Source: Lachnospiraceae bacterium UBA6998 (lineage in GTDB: Bacteria > Bacillota > Clostridia > Lachnospirales > Lachnospiraceae). From it: a DNA stretch of 28,256 nucleotides. Positions 15,370 to 23,047 of this stretch are shown here, piece by piece; the stretch's first letter is position 1, and each line of letters opens with the position of its first letter. The stretch lies in the NCBI GenBank assembly GCA_002448395.1, contig DJXS01000051.1, positions 1,866 through 30,121 on the forward strand. Reading direction: 5' to 3'. Both the position numbers and the translations under genes were made by a program. A model generated the notes under the pieces. That model searched no databases and was not told the origin of the DNA. It saw only the letters and a program-made list of their open reading frames with translations.

Positions 15370-15408
15370 GGAAAAGTTCTGCTGCGAATGAAGACTCAGG
15401 AGACGCCT

Positions 15409-17076
15409 ATGTCGATACGGATGAAACAAATCAAAATGATCATATCTGCAATGTTGCTGCTGATCGCCGTGTCGGCTTATCGCGTATGGAGTATTCACTA
15501 TCTTCCGCAGGATCCGTTCAGAACGTACGTCTTGTATGCGTGCTACGTCTTTGTATTCCTTTTATGGGGGATATCAATCTACAGCCGCGTCACGCAGAAG
15601 AGTATGCGGATCTGGCTTTATTTGGAAGCCGGTGTGATGCTGTTCGGTCTCACGCTTCGATTTCTGCAGGACACTTTCTGGTACAGAAATATTTGGCTTA
15701 TGCGGATCAGTGGGCTTTGCATTGCCGCGACAATTCTGCCCTTCCTTCTATTGGGAATGTATGCGTCGCTTGGTATAGGGCAGAACGACCAGTATTTCAT
15801 GGATCATAAGTGGTTCGGTTTTATTGTTCCGGTCCTCGCATCGACCTACATGATTGTTATGGACGAGAAGAATCATTTCGTGTTCTTCATTGACCCTGCC
15901 GAGCAGCAGCCGAATCTTTCCTTTCATCCGGGCAAAGGATTTTTTGTGCTTTTCACGATAGGCTACGTCATGATGATCCTGCGGGTACTGATCATCTACA
16001 GCCGCAACAGAAACATCTACGGAACAGGGATTATGAGAATTGTCATCCCTCTTTTTGAACCGATCGTAATGCTGCTGTTTACTCTGGATTATTTCCTGTT
16101 CTCTCTGGGAATTGTTCCCTGGCTGGAAGGCAAAGAGATTCTTGAGCTCTATGCCAAAATATACCTGGTCGAAGTTCTCACATGGGAATTCTATATTTTC
16201 ATGGGGCTCGTGCCTGTCAACATGGAATACCGGAGTATTCTTGAGAACGCGACAGTTGGCATGCAGATCCTTAGCGGCAGCGAAAAGATCTTGTCAAAGA
16301 GCGCTGTGCCTGTATCTGCACAGACTATAAAAGCGTTGGAGAAAAGTGATTTTGTCACACTCGGTGATGGGAAAGAACTGCATATGCAGGCTTTGTCAGA
16401 CGGTACCTTTTTGTGGTATACAGATACGTCCCGCCTCAGAAAAACGATCGATGATCTCGAAAACAGTGTAGAACAGCTTTCGCAGCAGAGCACCATCCTG
16501 GAAGAGGAGTTCAGAGCCAGGAACAATATGGCCAAAACGCAGACACAGAACAGGATCTATGACGAACTTACAAGTGAAGTTTCTGTTCAGCTTCAGAAAA
16601 TGAAAGAACTCATACACCGTCAGGACAGCGGGTATGATGACGTAGAGACAATGCGCAAACTCTGCTTACTTGGTACATATGTGAAAAGGCGCTGCAACCT
16701 GAAGCTGATCCGGCTGGGAATGGGGACGATCGATCCGATGGATATGAGGATCAGCCTGGAGGACATGGTCCGGGCTGCCAATAATATGAATATCCGGGCT
16801 TCTATCAATTGGAATCCATCCGATTTACTGCCGTCGGATTTCTATCTCTTTGTGCTGGATACACTGGAAAGAGTGCTGGAATATGAAGATTTTGAGCTTG
16901 GGGAGATCCGTATAGAAACAATTCCGAACGGAGCGTCATTGGAAATTCACAGATTCGAAGAGTATTATTCAAAGCCTGTATATCAGGACGCGGATGGACA
17001 GTATCCGCAGGTGATGGAGGAACTTCCTGACGGCTATAGGATCATGCTGAAGGCGGGAGGTGACCGCCATGTTTGA
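15409..17076 (+). CDS. 7TM sensor with degenerate kinase core
   Basis: A 555-residue membrane protein whose first 270 residues contain about seven to eight hydrophobic helices, matching the 7TM N-terminal module of some histidine kinases. It continues with a PAS-like segment (about 275-340), a coiled-coil helix (about 345-380) and a kinase-like remnant (about 380-555). That remnant lacks a convincing phospho-acceptor His, the N-box Asn and the glycine-rich ATP boxes, so it is probably a kinase-dead sensor half. The start ATG 15409 follows AGGAG by 7 nt; an ATG 21 nt upstream has no such site. Its end overlaps the soluble kinase gene by 8 nt. Inferred role: ligand sensing at the membrane and control of the partner kinase. 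Confidence 0.8.
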   Translation: MSIRMKQIKMIISAMLLLIAVSAYRVWSIHYLPQDPFRTYVLYACYVFVFLLWGISIYSRVTQKSMRIWLYLEAGVMLFGLTLRFLQDTFWYRNIWLMRISGLCIAATILPFLLLGMYASLGIGQNDQYFMDHKWFGFIVPVLASTYMIVMDEKNHFVFFIDPAEQQPNLSFHPGKGFFVLFTIGYVMMILRVLIIYSRNRNIYGTGIMRIVIPLFEPIVMLLFTLDYFLFSLGIVPWLEGKEILELYAKIYLVEVLTWEFYIFMGLVPVNMEYRSILENATVGMQILSGSEKILSKSAVPVSAQTIKALEKSDFVTLGDGKELHMQALSDGTFLWYTDTSRLRKTIDDLENSVEQLSQQSTILEEEFRARNNMAKTQTQNRIYDELTSEVSVQLQKMKELIHRQDSGYDDVETMRKLCLLGTYVKRRCNLKLIRLGMGTIDPMDMRISLEDMVRAANNMNIRASINWNPSDLLPSDFYLFVLDTLERVLEYEDFELGEIRIETIPNGASLEIHRFEEYYSKPVYQDADGQYPQVMEELPDGYRIMLKAGGDRHV

Positions 17077-18088
17077 GAAGCTTAAAGACAGACTTCATAC
17101 AGTCGCACTTATCCGGGAGGCGATCAACAGCTATCCTGACGGAATCTGTTTTGCGGCGCCGGGCGGCAGGCCTATCCTCGCCAATAAAAAGATCAATGAT
17201 ATCTGCTATATGATGACAGGGCATACCGTGACAAATGCAGACCGGATGTGGGAAGAGCTCGGAGATCATAGAATACAGGTTACGCTTCCTGACCCGAACG
17301 GCGATGCATCGAATGATCTCAATGAAGGGACAGAACAGATCCTGTGCCGTCTTCAAAATGAGCAGGTATGGCAATTTCAGCGCCGGCAGCTGATGCTGGA
17401 TTCCGGGCCGGTCATGCAGTATGAAGCTGCGGATGTCTCGGAATTATATAGGTATCAGAAGCAGCTGCAGGAAAAGAATGAACAGCTGTCAGGGATGCTC
17501 GAAAGGCAGAAAACGCTGCTGCAGAACATTGTGGAGAACAATCTGAAAAAGGAAGTGCTTCATACCAAGATGCGGATCCATTCCGATTTTGGAAGACTCC
17601 TGGTCATGACAGAAAACCGGCTCTCAAACAGGGAAGAGAGCTCGGATGATTCGGATATTTTTGAGGCCTGGGATCATGTGATCAGCGATATGGAAAATGC
17701 AAGTGAACGAAAAGAACTCGCGGCCGCTTCTCCCCAGACGGAACTCTTAAAGATGGCAGAAATGATCGGATGCAAAGTCGAGTTTACGGGAGAGCAGCCC
17801 AAAGAGAGAAGAGCTCTGCTCCTTCTGTATGCCGCGATCCGGGAGGCGCTTACAAACGCTGTCCGTCATGCCGGCGCTGACAGACTTATTGTAGAGATCC
17901 GGCATGATGATAGATACTATAGAGTCGCCATTTCCAGCAACGGAAGAAACGACGTCATGTCCGTACATGAAGGCGGAGGGCTCAGCGACCTCAGACGCCG
18001 TCTGGAGCAGGAAGGCGCGGAACTTTCTATAGATATTAATGGCGGAGTTGTGATGAATGTCACGATTCCGAAGGGAGAGGACGGATGA
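17069..18088 (+). CDS. Soluble sensor histidine kinase
   Basis: A 339-residue cytoplasmic kinase with no membrane segments. An N-terminal PAS-like region (about 12-125) leads into a coiled coil (about 126-160). The likely phospho-acceptor is His171 in MRIHSDFGRLL. The HATPase domain shows the N box EALTNAVRHAG (259-269, Asn263) and a GGGLSDLRRRLEQEGAEL segment (302-319). The G1 box reads ISSNG (288-292), where an Asp is usual, so ATP binding may be weakened or use a variant box. The start at ATG 17069 has GGGAGG 8 nt upstream; a GTG 9 nt earlier abuts that site. It overlaps the upstream sensor by 8 nt and the regulator by 4 nt, so the three are a tightly coupled operon. Confidence 0.87.
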   Translation: MFEKLKDRLHTVALIREAINSYPDGICFAAPGGRPILANKKINDICYMMTGHTVTNADRMWEELGDHRIQVTLPDPNGDASNDLNEGTEQILCRLQNEQVWQFQRRQLMLDSGPVMQYEAADVSELYRYQKQLQEKNEQLSGMLERQKTLLQNIVENNLKKEVLHTKMRIHSDFGRLLVMTENRLSNREESSDDSDIFEAWDHVISDMENASERKELAAASPQTELLKMAEMIGCKVEFTGEQPKERRALLLLYAAIREALTNAVRHAGADRLIVEIRHDDRYYRVAISSNGRNDVMSVHEGGGLSDLRRRLEQEGAELSIDINGGVVMNVTIPKGEDG

Positions 18089-18708
18089 CAAAAGTACTGA
18101 TCGTAGATGATTCCCGCGTGTCAAGGGAAGCTTTTGAACGGACCCTGTCCGCAGATCCGGGGTACCTGGTGGTGGCGGCGATCGAAAACGCAGCCAACGC
18201 GGAGATTGCCTGCATGTCTGATCAGATTGATCTGATCCTTATGGATGTCTGCACGGCGGATGACGAGTCCGGCATACGCGCTGCCGGCAAGATCAAGAAG
18301 AATTATCCGAATACTAAGATCATTGTGATGACATCTATGCCGGAGTATTCCTTTATTCAGAAGGCAAAAGACAGCGGCAGTGACAGTTTTTGGTACAAGG
18401 AGTATGGCGAAACCTCTTTGCTGGAAATCTGTAACCGTACTGTTCAAGGTGAGCGTGTATGGCCGGACGCGCTGCCGGTCGTTATGATCGGACTCGCCAG
18501 AAGCGACGAGTTTACGGAACGGGAACTGGAGGTGATCCGCGAGCTCGCGCAGGGCAGCCGCTATGAGGATATAACGGAGGCACTTCACATATCCATGAAT
18601 ACAGTCAAGTATCACGTCAAGAATATTCTTCTTAAGACCGGATTTAAGACCACATTGCAGTTGGTGGCGGAAGTGGTGGAGAAGAGGCTGATACTGCCAA
18701 AATACTGA
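18085..18708 (+). CDS. NarL/LuxR-family response regulator
   Basis: A 207-residue response regulator. The receiver domain (1-120) has the acidic pair Asp8-Asp9, phospho-acceptor Asp54 in LILMDVC, Thr83 and Lys105, all intact. The C-terminal LuxR-type helix-turn-helix (about 143-200) contains FTERELEVIRELAQG and the recognition region ISMNTVKYHVKNIL. Its start overlaps the kinase stop by four bases (ATGA). It is the obvious candidate to bind the shared element at P1, P2 and P3, since NarL-type regulators commonly bind upstream of or over the -35 region; this is inference. A hairpin and a gene for a cell-wall-binding protein follow. Confidence 0.95.
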   Translation: MTKVLIVDDSRVSREAFERTLSADPGYLVVAAIENAANAEIACMSDQIDLILMDVCTADDESGIRAAGKIKKNYPNTKIIVMTSMPEYSFIQKAKDSGSDSFWYKEYGETSLLEICNRTVQGERVWPDALPVVMIGLARSDEFTERELEVIRELAQGSRYEDITEALHISMNTVKYHVKNILLKTGFKTTLQLVAEVVEKRLILPKY

Positions 18709-18735
18709 AAGAGGGTCGTTTTATTTAGTTACATT

Positions 18736-18758
18736 CACTCTTCCATAAACGGAGAGTG
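18736..18758 (+). other. Hairpin between regulator and first cell-wall-binding gene
   Basis: CACTCTTC (18736-18743) and GGAGAGTG (18751-18758) form an 8-bp stem with one G-U pair and a 7-nt loop. TTGATTG follows rather than a T-tract, so it is a poor terminator. It may attenuate or process readthrough from the two-component operon, or be an operator. Confidence 0.4.
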
Positions 18759-18786
18759 TTGATTGCAGCCTGAAGGGAGGTCATTT

Positions 18787-21297
18787 ATGTACAAGGGCAA
18801 GAGAAAGGTGTTAATGAAGGTTTTGTCGCTGGCATTGGCGGCGGGAATGAGTGTTTCCGGCTTACCTGTCAGCGCGCTGGCAGCAGAGACTGCGGATGCT
18901 GGGGCGCAGGAAGAGTCAGTGGTCGATACGGAAACCGCCACAGAGCCGGCAGAGGATTCTAATGAGACCCAAGAGGCGGAAGTTCCTTCAGAAGTGGAGG
19001 AGGCGGCATCTTCAGAAGTGGGGGAGGCAGCTTCTTCAGAAGTGGAACAGGAAGTCACCGAAGAGGCGGAAGAGGAAGCCTCCGAAAAGGCGGAAGAGGA
19101 AGTGCCTGCAGAGACAGTGGAGGAAGTTCCGTCAGAAGAGGAAGTACCTGAAGAAGAAGTTCCCGCAGAAGAAAATGACGAACTGCCTGAAGAAAGCATC
19201 GTTGTTAATGCTGCAGAGGAAGTCGAACAAGCTCAAGACCTCGCAAAGGGGGGAGCGGCGCAAAGCAGTGAAACGCCTTTAGTAGGTCCTGAGTTTATAG
19301 ATGCAGGGATCATTGAAATTGACGGTGTGTATTATGGTATTAATGGCGGTATTATCTATAACCAGCTCTTCCGTGTTGAAAGAGGCGGACCGATGGGAGT
19401 GGACCAATTTTATTGTGCATCAGAAGACGGTTCCATAGTCATCAATGACTGGCGCCAGTCAGAATATGGATACTGGTATTACTTTGGAGAGGATGGACAG
19501 GCGGCTTGCGGGCTCACGCAGATTAACGGATCGACGTATTATTTCTACATAAGTGATGCCGGTGGTTGGCACGAGTATAATCCTTACCACTATAGCTGGT
19601 ATAATGACCCTTCTAATAGAGCGCTGTGTACGGTCGGAGTAGTGTATAACGAAGAAAATGACACCAGTTATCTGACCGCCGATGAAGGTGTTGCAACTGC
19701 GCTCGACACAACAGAAGGCTGGATCTATTCGGACAACGGTGATACGTATTATCTGGTCGATGGAGAGTCCGTCCTGTATGACGTAATAGAGGATGACGGA
19801 AAGTATTACGGCTTCGATAAAAATGGAAAAATGTATAAAGACACTGCTTTTCTGATCGTAAGAGATGATGACGGAGGTGTTCGCTATCATGCCCATGAGG
19901 ACGGACATCTGTATGCAAATGAGTGGGCACAGGAAGGGGATGACTGGTATTACTATTTTGACGGAGGAATACCCCACTATGGATTTTACTTAATTAACGG
20001 TAATTATTATCTCTTCGACTGGAGAGGAAAAATGCGGACAAACACCACATATACTGATCACAGTACAGGAAAGGTATATGTGATCGGTGATGACGGTGTT
20101 GCAAGATTGCAAGTTCTGGACCAGGACGGCTGGGTAGAAAAAGACGGCCGCTACTACTATGCTGAGAATGGCAGCTACGTAAAAAACACTGTGAAAAAGA
20201 TCGGCGGCGTTTACTATGGGTTCGATACAGATGGCAGAATGTTTGATGACGAGGCATTCAGTTTAGAACGGAAAAATTATAACGGAGACGGCGATCATGA
20301 TTTTATAGTGGATCGGTATCGCGCCAAAAAAGGCGGGGCTCTGTATACCAATACCTGGTATAAAGAAAAAGTCGGTTATGATGAAGAAGAGTCCTACAGT
20401 TACTGGTGTTACTATGGCGATGACGCCAAAATGGTTAAAGGCTGGAAACAGATTGACGGCAAGTGGTACTACTTTAATGAAGATGGAGAAATGGTAACCG
20501 GACTCGAAGAAGTCAATGGTAAGACTTACCTATTCAGCACAGGCGGAGCGATGCAGACGGGCTGGCAGAAGATTGACGGCAGCTGGCATTATTTTGCGGG
20601 AAACGGAGCTGAGGTAAAAGAGTGGCAAAAGATCGGCGGCGTCTGGTACTACTTTGACGGGGAAGGAAAAATGCTCACAGGCCTTCAGAAGATCGGAGGC
20701 GCGAAGTACTTCTTCGGCGCAGGCGGAGCAATGCAGACGGGCTGGCAGAAGATTGACGGCAGGTGGTACTATTTTGCAGGAGGCGGAGCTGCGGTAAAGG
20801 CTTGGCAGAAGCTCGGCGGTGCATGGTACTATTTTGATGAGGAAGGAAAAATGGTAACCGGACTCAAGGAAGTCAACGGTAAGACTTACTTCTTCAGTGC
20901 AGGCGGAGCGATGCAGACGGGCTGGCAGAAGATCGGCAGCAGCTGGTATTATTTTGCAGGAGGCGGAGCTGCGGTAAAGGCTTGGCAGAAGCTCGGTGGT
21001 GCATGGTACTATTTTGATGAGGAAGGAAAAATGGCAACCGGACTAAAGGAAGTCAATGGTAAGACTTACTTCTTCAGTGCAGGCGGAGCAATGCAGACGG
21101 GCTGGCAGAAGGCCGGTAATGATTGGTATTATTTTGAGGCCGGCGGCGCGGCGGCTTGCGGCAAGTGGGTCGGAAATTTCTACTTGACAGAGAGCGGTGT
21201 GATGGCTGTGAATCAGTGGGTTGATAATCACAAGTATTATGTGGGACCCAACGGAAAATGGATCCCCGGCTATACGGAAAATGCTTCCGTTCGCTGA
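18787..21297 (+). CDS. Secreted cell-wall-binding repeat protein 1
   Basis: An 836-residue exported protein. The signal peptide is MYKGKRKVLMKVLSLALAAG and on, with cleavage expected after ALAA near 32-33. A Glu/Ala/Ser/Pro-rich acidic, likely disordered region follows (about 34-165), then about 380 residues of degenerate Tyr/Gly/Asp-rich repeats. From about residue 548 there are some 14 regular 20-residue units of the cell-wall/choline-binding type (pattern GWQKIDGxWYYFxxxGAM). No sortase motif, catalytic domain or membrane anchor is seen, so surface attachment would rely on the repeats; the ligand (choline or another wall glycopolymer) cannot be read. The start at ATG 18787 has GGGAGG 6 nt upstream. 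It lies 78 nt after the regulator, which makes it a possible output gene, and a strong terminator follows. Confidence 0.88.
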   Translation: MYKGKRKVLMKVLSLALAAGMSVSGLPVSALAAETADAGAQEESVVDTETATEPAEDSNETQEAEVPSEVEEAASSEVGEAASSEVEQEVTEEAEEEASEKAEEEVPAETVEEVPSEEEVPEEEVPAEENDELPEESIVVNAAEEVEQAQDLAKGGAAQSSETPLVGPEFIDAGIIEIDGVYYGINGGIIYNQLFRVERGGPMGVDQFYCASEDGSIVINDWRQSEYGYWYYFGEDGQAACGLTQINGSTYYFYISDAGGWHEYNPYHYSWYNDPSNRALCTVGVVYNEENDTSYLTADEGVATALDTTEGWIYSDNGDTYYLVDGESVLYDVIEDDGKYYGFDKNGKMYKDTAFLIVRDDDGGVRYHAHEDGHLYANEWAQEGDDWYYYFDGGIPHYGFYLINGNYYLFDWRGKMRTNTTYTDHSTGKVYVIGDDGVARLQVLDQDGWVEKDGRYYYAENGSYVKNTVKKIGGVYYGFDTDGRMFDDEAFSLERKNYNGDGDHDFIVDRYRAKKGGALYTNTWYKEKVGYDEEESYSYWCYYGDDAKMVKGWKQIDGKWYYFNEDGEMVTGLEEVNGKTYLFSTGGAMQTGWQKIDGSWHYFAGNGAEVKEWQKIGGVWYYFDGEGKMLTGLQKIGGAKYFFGAGGAMQTGWQKIDGRWYYFAGGGAAVKAWQKLGGAWYYFDEEGKMVTGLKEVNGKTYFFSAGGAMQTGWQKIGSSWYYFAGGGAAVKAWQKLGGAWYYFDEEGKMATGLKEVNGKTYFFSAGGAMQTGWQKAGNDWYYFEAGGAAACGKWVGNFYLTESGVMAVNQWVDNHKYYVGPNGKWIPGYTENASVR
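20761..21120 (+). repeat. Tandem 180-bp higher-order repeat
   Basis: Positions 20761-20940 and 20941-21120 are two nearly identical 180-bp copies, differing at only a small number of sites by eye. Each encodes three 20-residue units. A more diverged copy precedes them (20581-20760). This indicates recent in-frame duplication within the wall-binding array. Confidence 0.8.
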
Positions 21298-21338
21298 TCT
21301 ATATAAGCTTTCAGGGCAAAAGTTTGATTACAGGAGCT

Positions 21339-21371
21339 GGAGCTGCGTATGTGAACGCGGCTCCTTTTTTT
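21339..21371 (+). terminator. Rho-independent terminator after wall-binding protein 1
   Basis: GGAGCTGCGT (21339-21348) and ACGCGGCTCC (21355-21364) form a 10-bp stem with one G-U pair and a 6-nt loop, followed by seven T residues. Confidence 0.9.
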
Positions 21372-21404
21372 GCATCCATGTCTATCTTTTTGCTAAATTC
21401 TTAT

Positions 21405-21410
21405 TATAAT
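21405..21410 (+). promoter_or_regulatory. Candidate -10 for wall-binding protein 2
   Basis: A perfect TATAAT stands alone in the AT-rich gap upstream of the second wall-binding gene. No good -35 is seen at 16-18 nt, and the shared P1-P3 element is not present at the expected distance. It could be activator-dependent through a different site. Confidence 0.4.
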
Positions 21411-21544
21411 AGCAGTTATAACACTTTTAAGAGAATAGATATGCGGGAATACGGTGAGGAGCTTATGGCAGCTGCGAACAGTATCTCGAAAAAAATAGAC
21501 TGTAGCGGGAATGGTCCCGGAAAACATCATAGGAGGTACAAACG

Positions 21545-23002
21545 ATGTCCAAAGGAAAACAGAAAATGATGATGAGAGTCTTGTCAGCGTTTTTGGCTGC
21601 CGGAATGAGTATAAGCATTTCGGGCATGCCGGTATGTGCGTCGGAAGCCGGCAGTACTTCCGAACAAAACGAATACGTTTTGGAACAGGCAGAGACCGAA
21701 GAGAAGAATGCTGATACCGCGCAAGAGGCTGCAGAAGCGGTCGAAACAGATACGGCGAGGGAAGCAGAACCCGTGGATTCCGAGCCGGTTTCAGATACGG
21801 TTTCTGATGAAACGACAGACAAAACGACAGACAAAACGACAAACGAAATGACAGATGAAACGGAAGAGCCGGCTGAATCCGTGTCAGAAGAATCAGCGGA
21901 TGGCCGGACAGATATCGAAGCTGCAGCTGAACTTGAAGCAGTAGCTGAAGAGGATGCAGAGGAAGTAACTGTGCATGATGAAGCTGCGCAGTCTGTCGCT
22001 GAAGAAACCTGGCCGGAGGAAGGGTATGTTTTCCATACTAACGATCCGGACAGGGACAAACCGTTGGTTTCAGTTTCCGGAGGCGGCCAATGGAGGCATA
22101 ACAGCAGAGGCTGGTGGTATCAATATGCGAACGGCAGTTACCCGAAGAATCAGTGGGTAAAAATTGGCGGATCCATTTATCACTTTGATGCGGACGGCTA
22201 CATGCAGACGGGCTGGAAGAAGATTGACGGCGATTGGTATTACTTTGCAAGCGGCGGAGCGATGCAGACGGGCTGGCAGAAGATCAGCGGTAAGTGGTTT
22301 TACTTTGCTGACTACGGAGCAATGAAGACGGGCTGGCAGAAGATCAGTGGCAGCTGGTACTATTTTGCAGGCAATGGAGCGATGCAGACGGGCTGGCAGA
22401 AGATCGGCAGCAACTGGTACTATTTTGCAGGCAATGGAGCGATGAAGACAGGCTGGCAGAAGATCGGCAGCAACTGGTACTATTTTGCGGCCGGCGGAGC
22501 GATGAAGACAGGCTGGCAGAAGATCGGCAGCAGCTGGTATTATTTTGCGTCCGGCGGAGCGATGAAGACAGGCTGGCAAAAGATCGGCAGCAAATGGTAC
22601 TATTTTGCATCCGGCGGAGCGATGCAGACGGGCTGGCAGAAGATCAGCGGCAAGTGGTATTACTTTGCAGGCGGCGGAGCAATGGCGACAGGTTCTCAGA
22701 GGATTGGCGGGAAGCAGCAGTATTTCAAGAGCAATGGCGTATGGGTCGATCCGAATGTTGTAGTACAGAAAGTATTCGCCGGGTTTAAAGAGCGTTATGA
22801 CTACGTTCATTTAATGGGCGATACATATGAAATGAGCGGCAGTAAGGAAATCGTCTTTATCAGAAGAAGCCAGGGAGACGGTGTTATTACGATCGATGCA
22901 GAAGTAACGCTGGAGACAGGATTAGTGTCCTGGGTGGAGTATAAGTATTTGAACGGAGACTTTGAAGAAACCCGGTATCATTTTTATATCAGTATACCCT
23001 GA
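21545..23002 (+). CDS. Secreted cell-wall-binding repeat protein 2
   Basis: A 485-residue exported protein, a paralogue in layout of the preceding gene. The signal peptide (MSKGKQKMMMRVLSAFLAAG and on) probably ends near residue 31-33, and an acidic Thr/Glu/Ala-rich segment runs to about 178. Eleven or so 20-residue wall-binding units follow (about 179-398), highly regular with the pattern QTGWQKIGSxWYYFAxGGAM. A unique C-terminal domain of about 85 residues (about 400-485, VVVQKVFAGFKERYDYVHL onward) has no repeats and is the likely functional part; I do not recognise it. There is no lipobox, sortase signal or enzyme domain. The ATG is preceded by AGGAGG 8 nt upstream. A terminator upstream separates it from the first paralogue, so it is transcribed on its own. 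Confidence 0.87.
   Translation: MSKGKQKMMMRVLSAFLAAGMSISISGMPVCASEAGSTSEQNEYVLEQAETEEKNADTAQEAAEAVETDTAREAEPVDSEPVSDTVSDETTDKTTDKTTNEMTDETEEPAESVSEESADGRTDIEAAAELEAVAEEDAEEVTVHDEAAQSVAEETWPEEGYVFHTNDPDRDKPLVSVSGGGQWRHNSRGWWYQYANGSYPKNQWVKIGGSIYHFDADGYMQTGWKKIDGDWYYFASGGAMQTGWQKISGKWFYFADYGAMKTGWQKISGSWYYFAGNGAMQTGWQKIGSNWYYFAGNGAMKTGWQKIGSNWYYFAAGGAMKTGWQKIGSSWYYFASGGAMKTGWQKIGSKWYYFASGGAMQTGWQKISGKWYYFAGGGAMATGSQRIGGKQQYFKSNGVWVDPNVVVQKVFAGFKERYDYVHLMGDTYEMSGSKEIVFIRRSQGDGVITIDAEVTLETGLVSWVEYKYLNGDFEETRYHFYISIP
22081..22740 (+). repeat. Array of 60-bp coding repeats
   Basis: Eleven consecutive 60-bp units encode the 20-residue wall-binding repeats. The middle ones (about 22321-22680) are the most alike and the outer ones diverge. 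The strict 60-bp period and high similarity make the array prone to copy-number change and assembly error. Confidence 0.85.
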
Positions 23003-23047
23003 CGGGAGTGTGATCTCCGGTAAAGGAAAACGAATTAAGAGGTAATA

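Larger units (their letters stand above)
15108..15408. other. Divergent intergenic region with promoters P2 and P3
   Basis: About 300 nt without a gene, between the divergent 413-residue gene and the two-component operon. It holds promoter P2 (minus strand), promoter P3 (plus strand) and a palindrome at the P3 start. AATAATAC occurs twice (15302-15309 and 15350-15357). No convincing small coding frame with a ribosome binding site was seen. Confidence 0.7.

Noticed and set aside
13400..15400. Integrated element using the ssrA 3' end as attachment site
   Set aside because: No second copy of the tmRNA 3' end and no integrase gene were found downstream. Only the AT-rich composition hints at transfer.
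21625..21640. Lipoprotein signal in wall-binding protein 2 (cysteine in GMPVC)
   Set aside because: The residues before the Cys do not fit a lipobox, and a normal signal-peptidase I site nearby fits better.
22081..22740. CRISPR-like array
   Set aside because: The repeats are contiguous 60-bp coding units with no unique spacers, and they encode a wall-binding motif.
22070..22810. Repetitive antisense frames opposite the wall-binding arrays
   Set aside because: Their periodicity simply mirrors the 60-bp coding repeats on the other strand.
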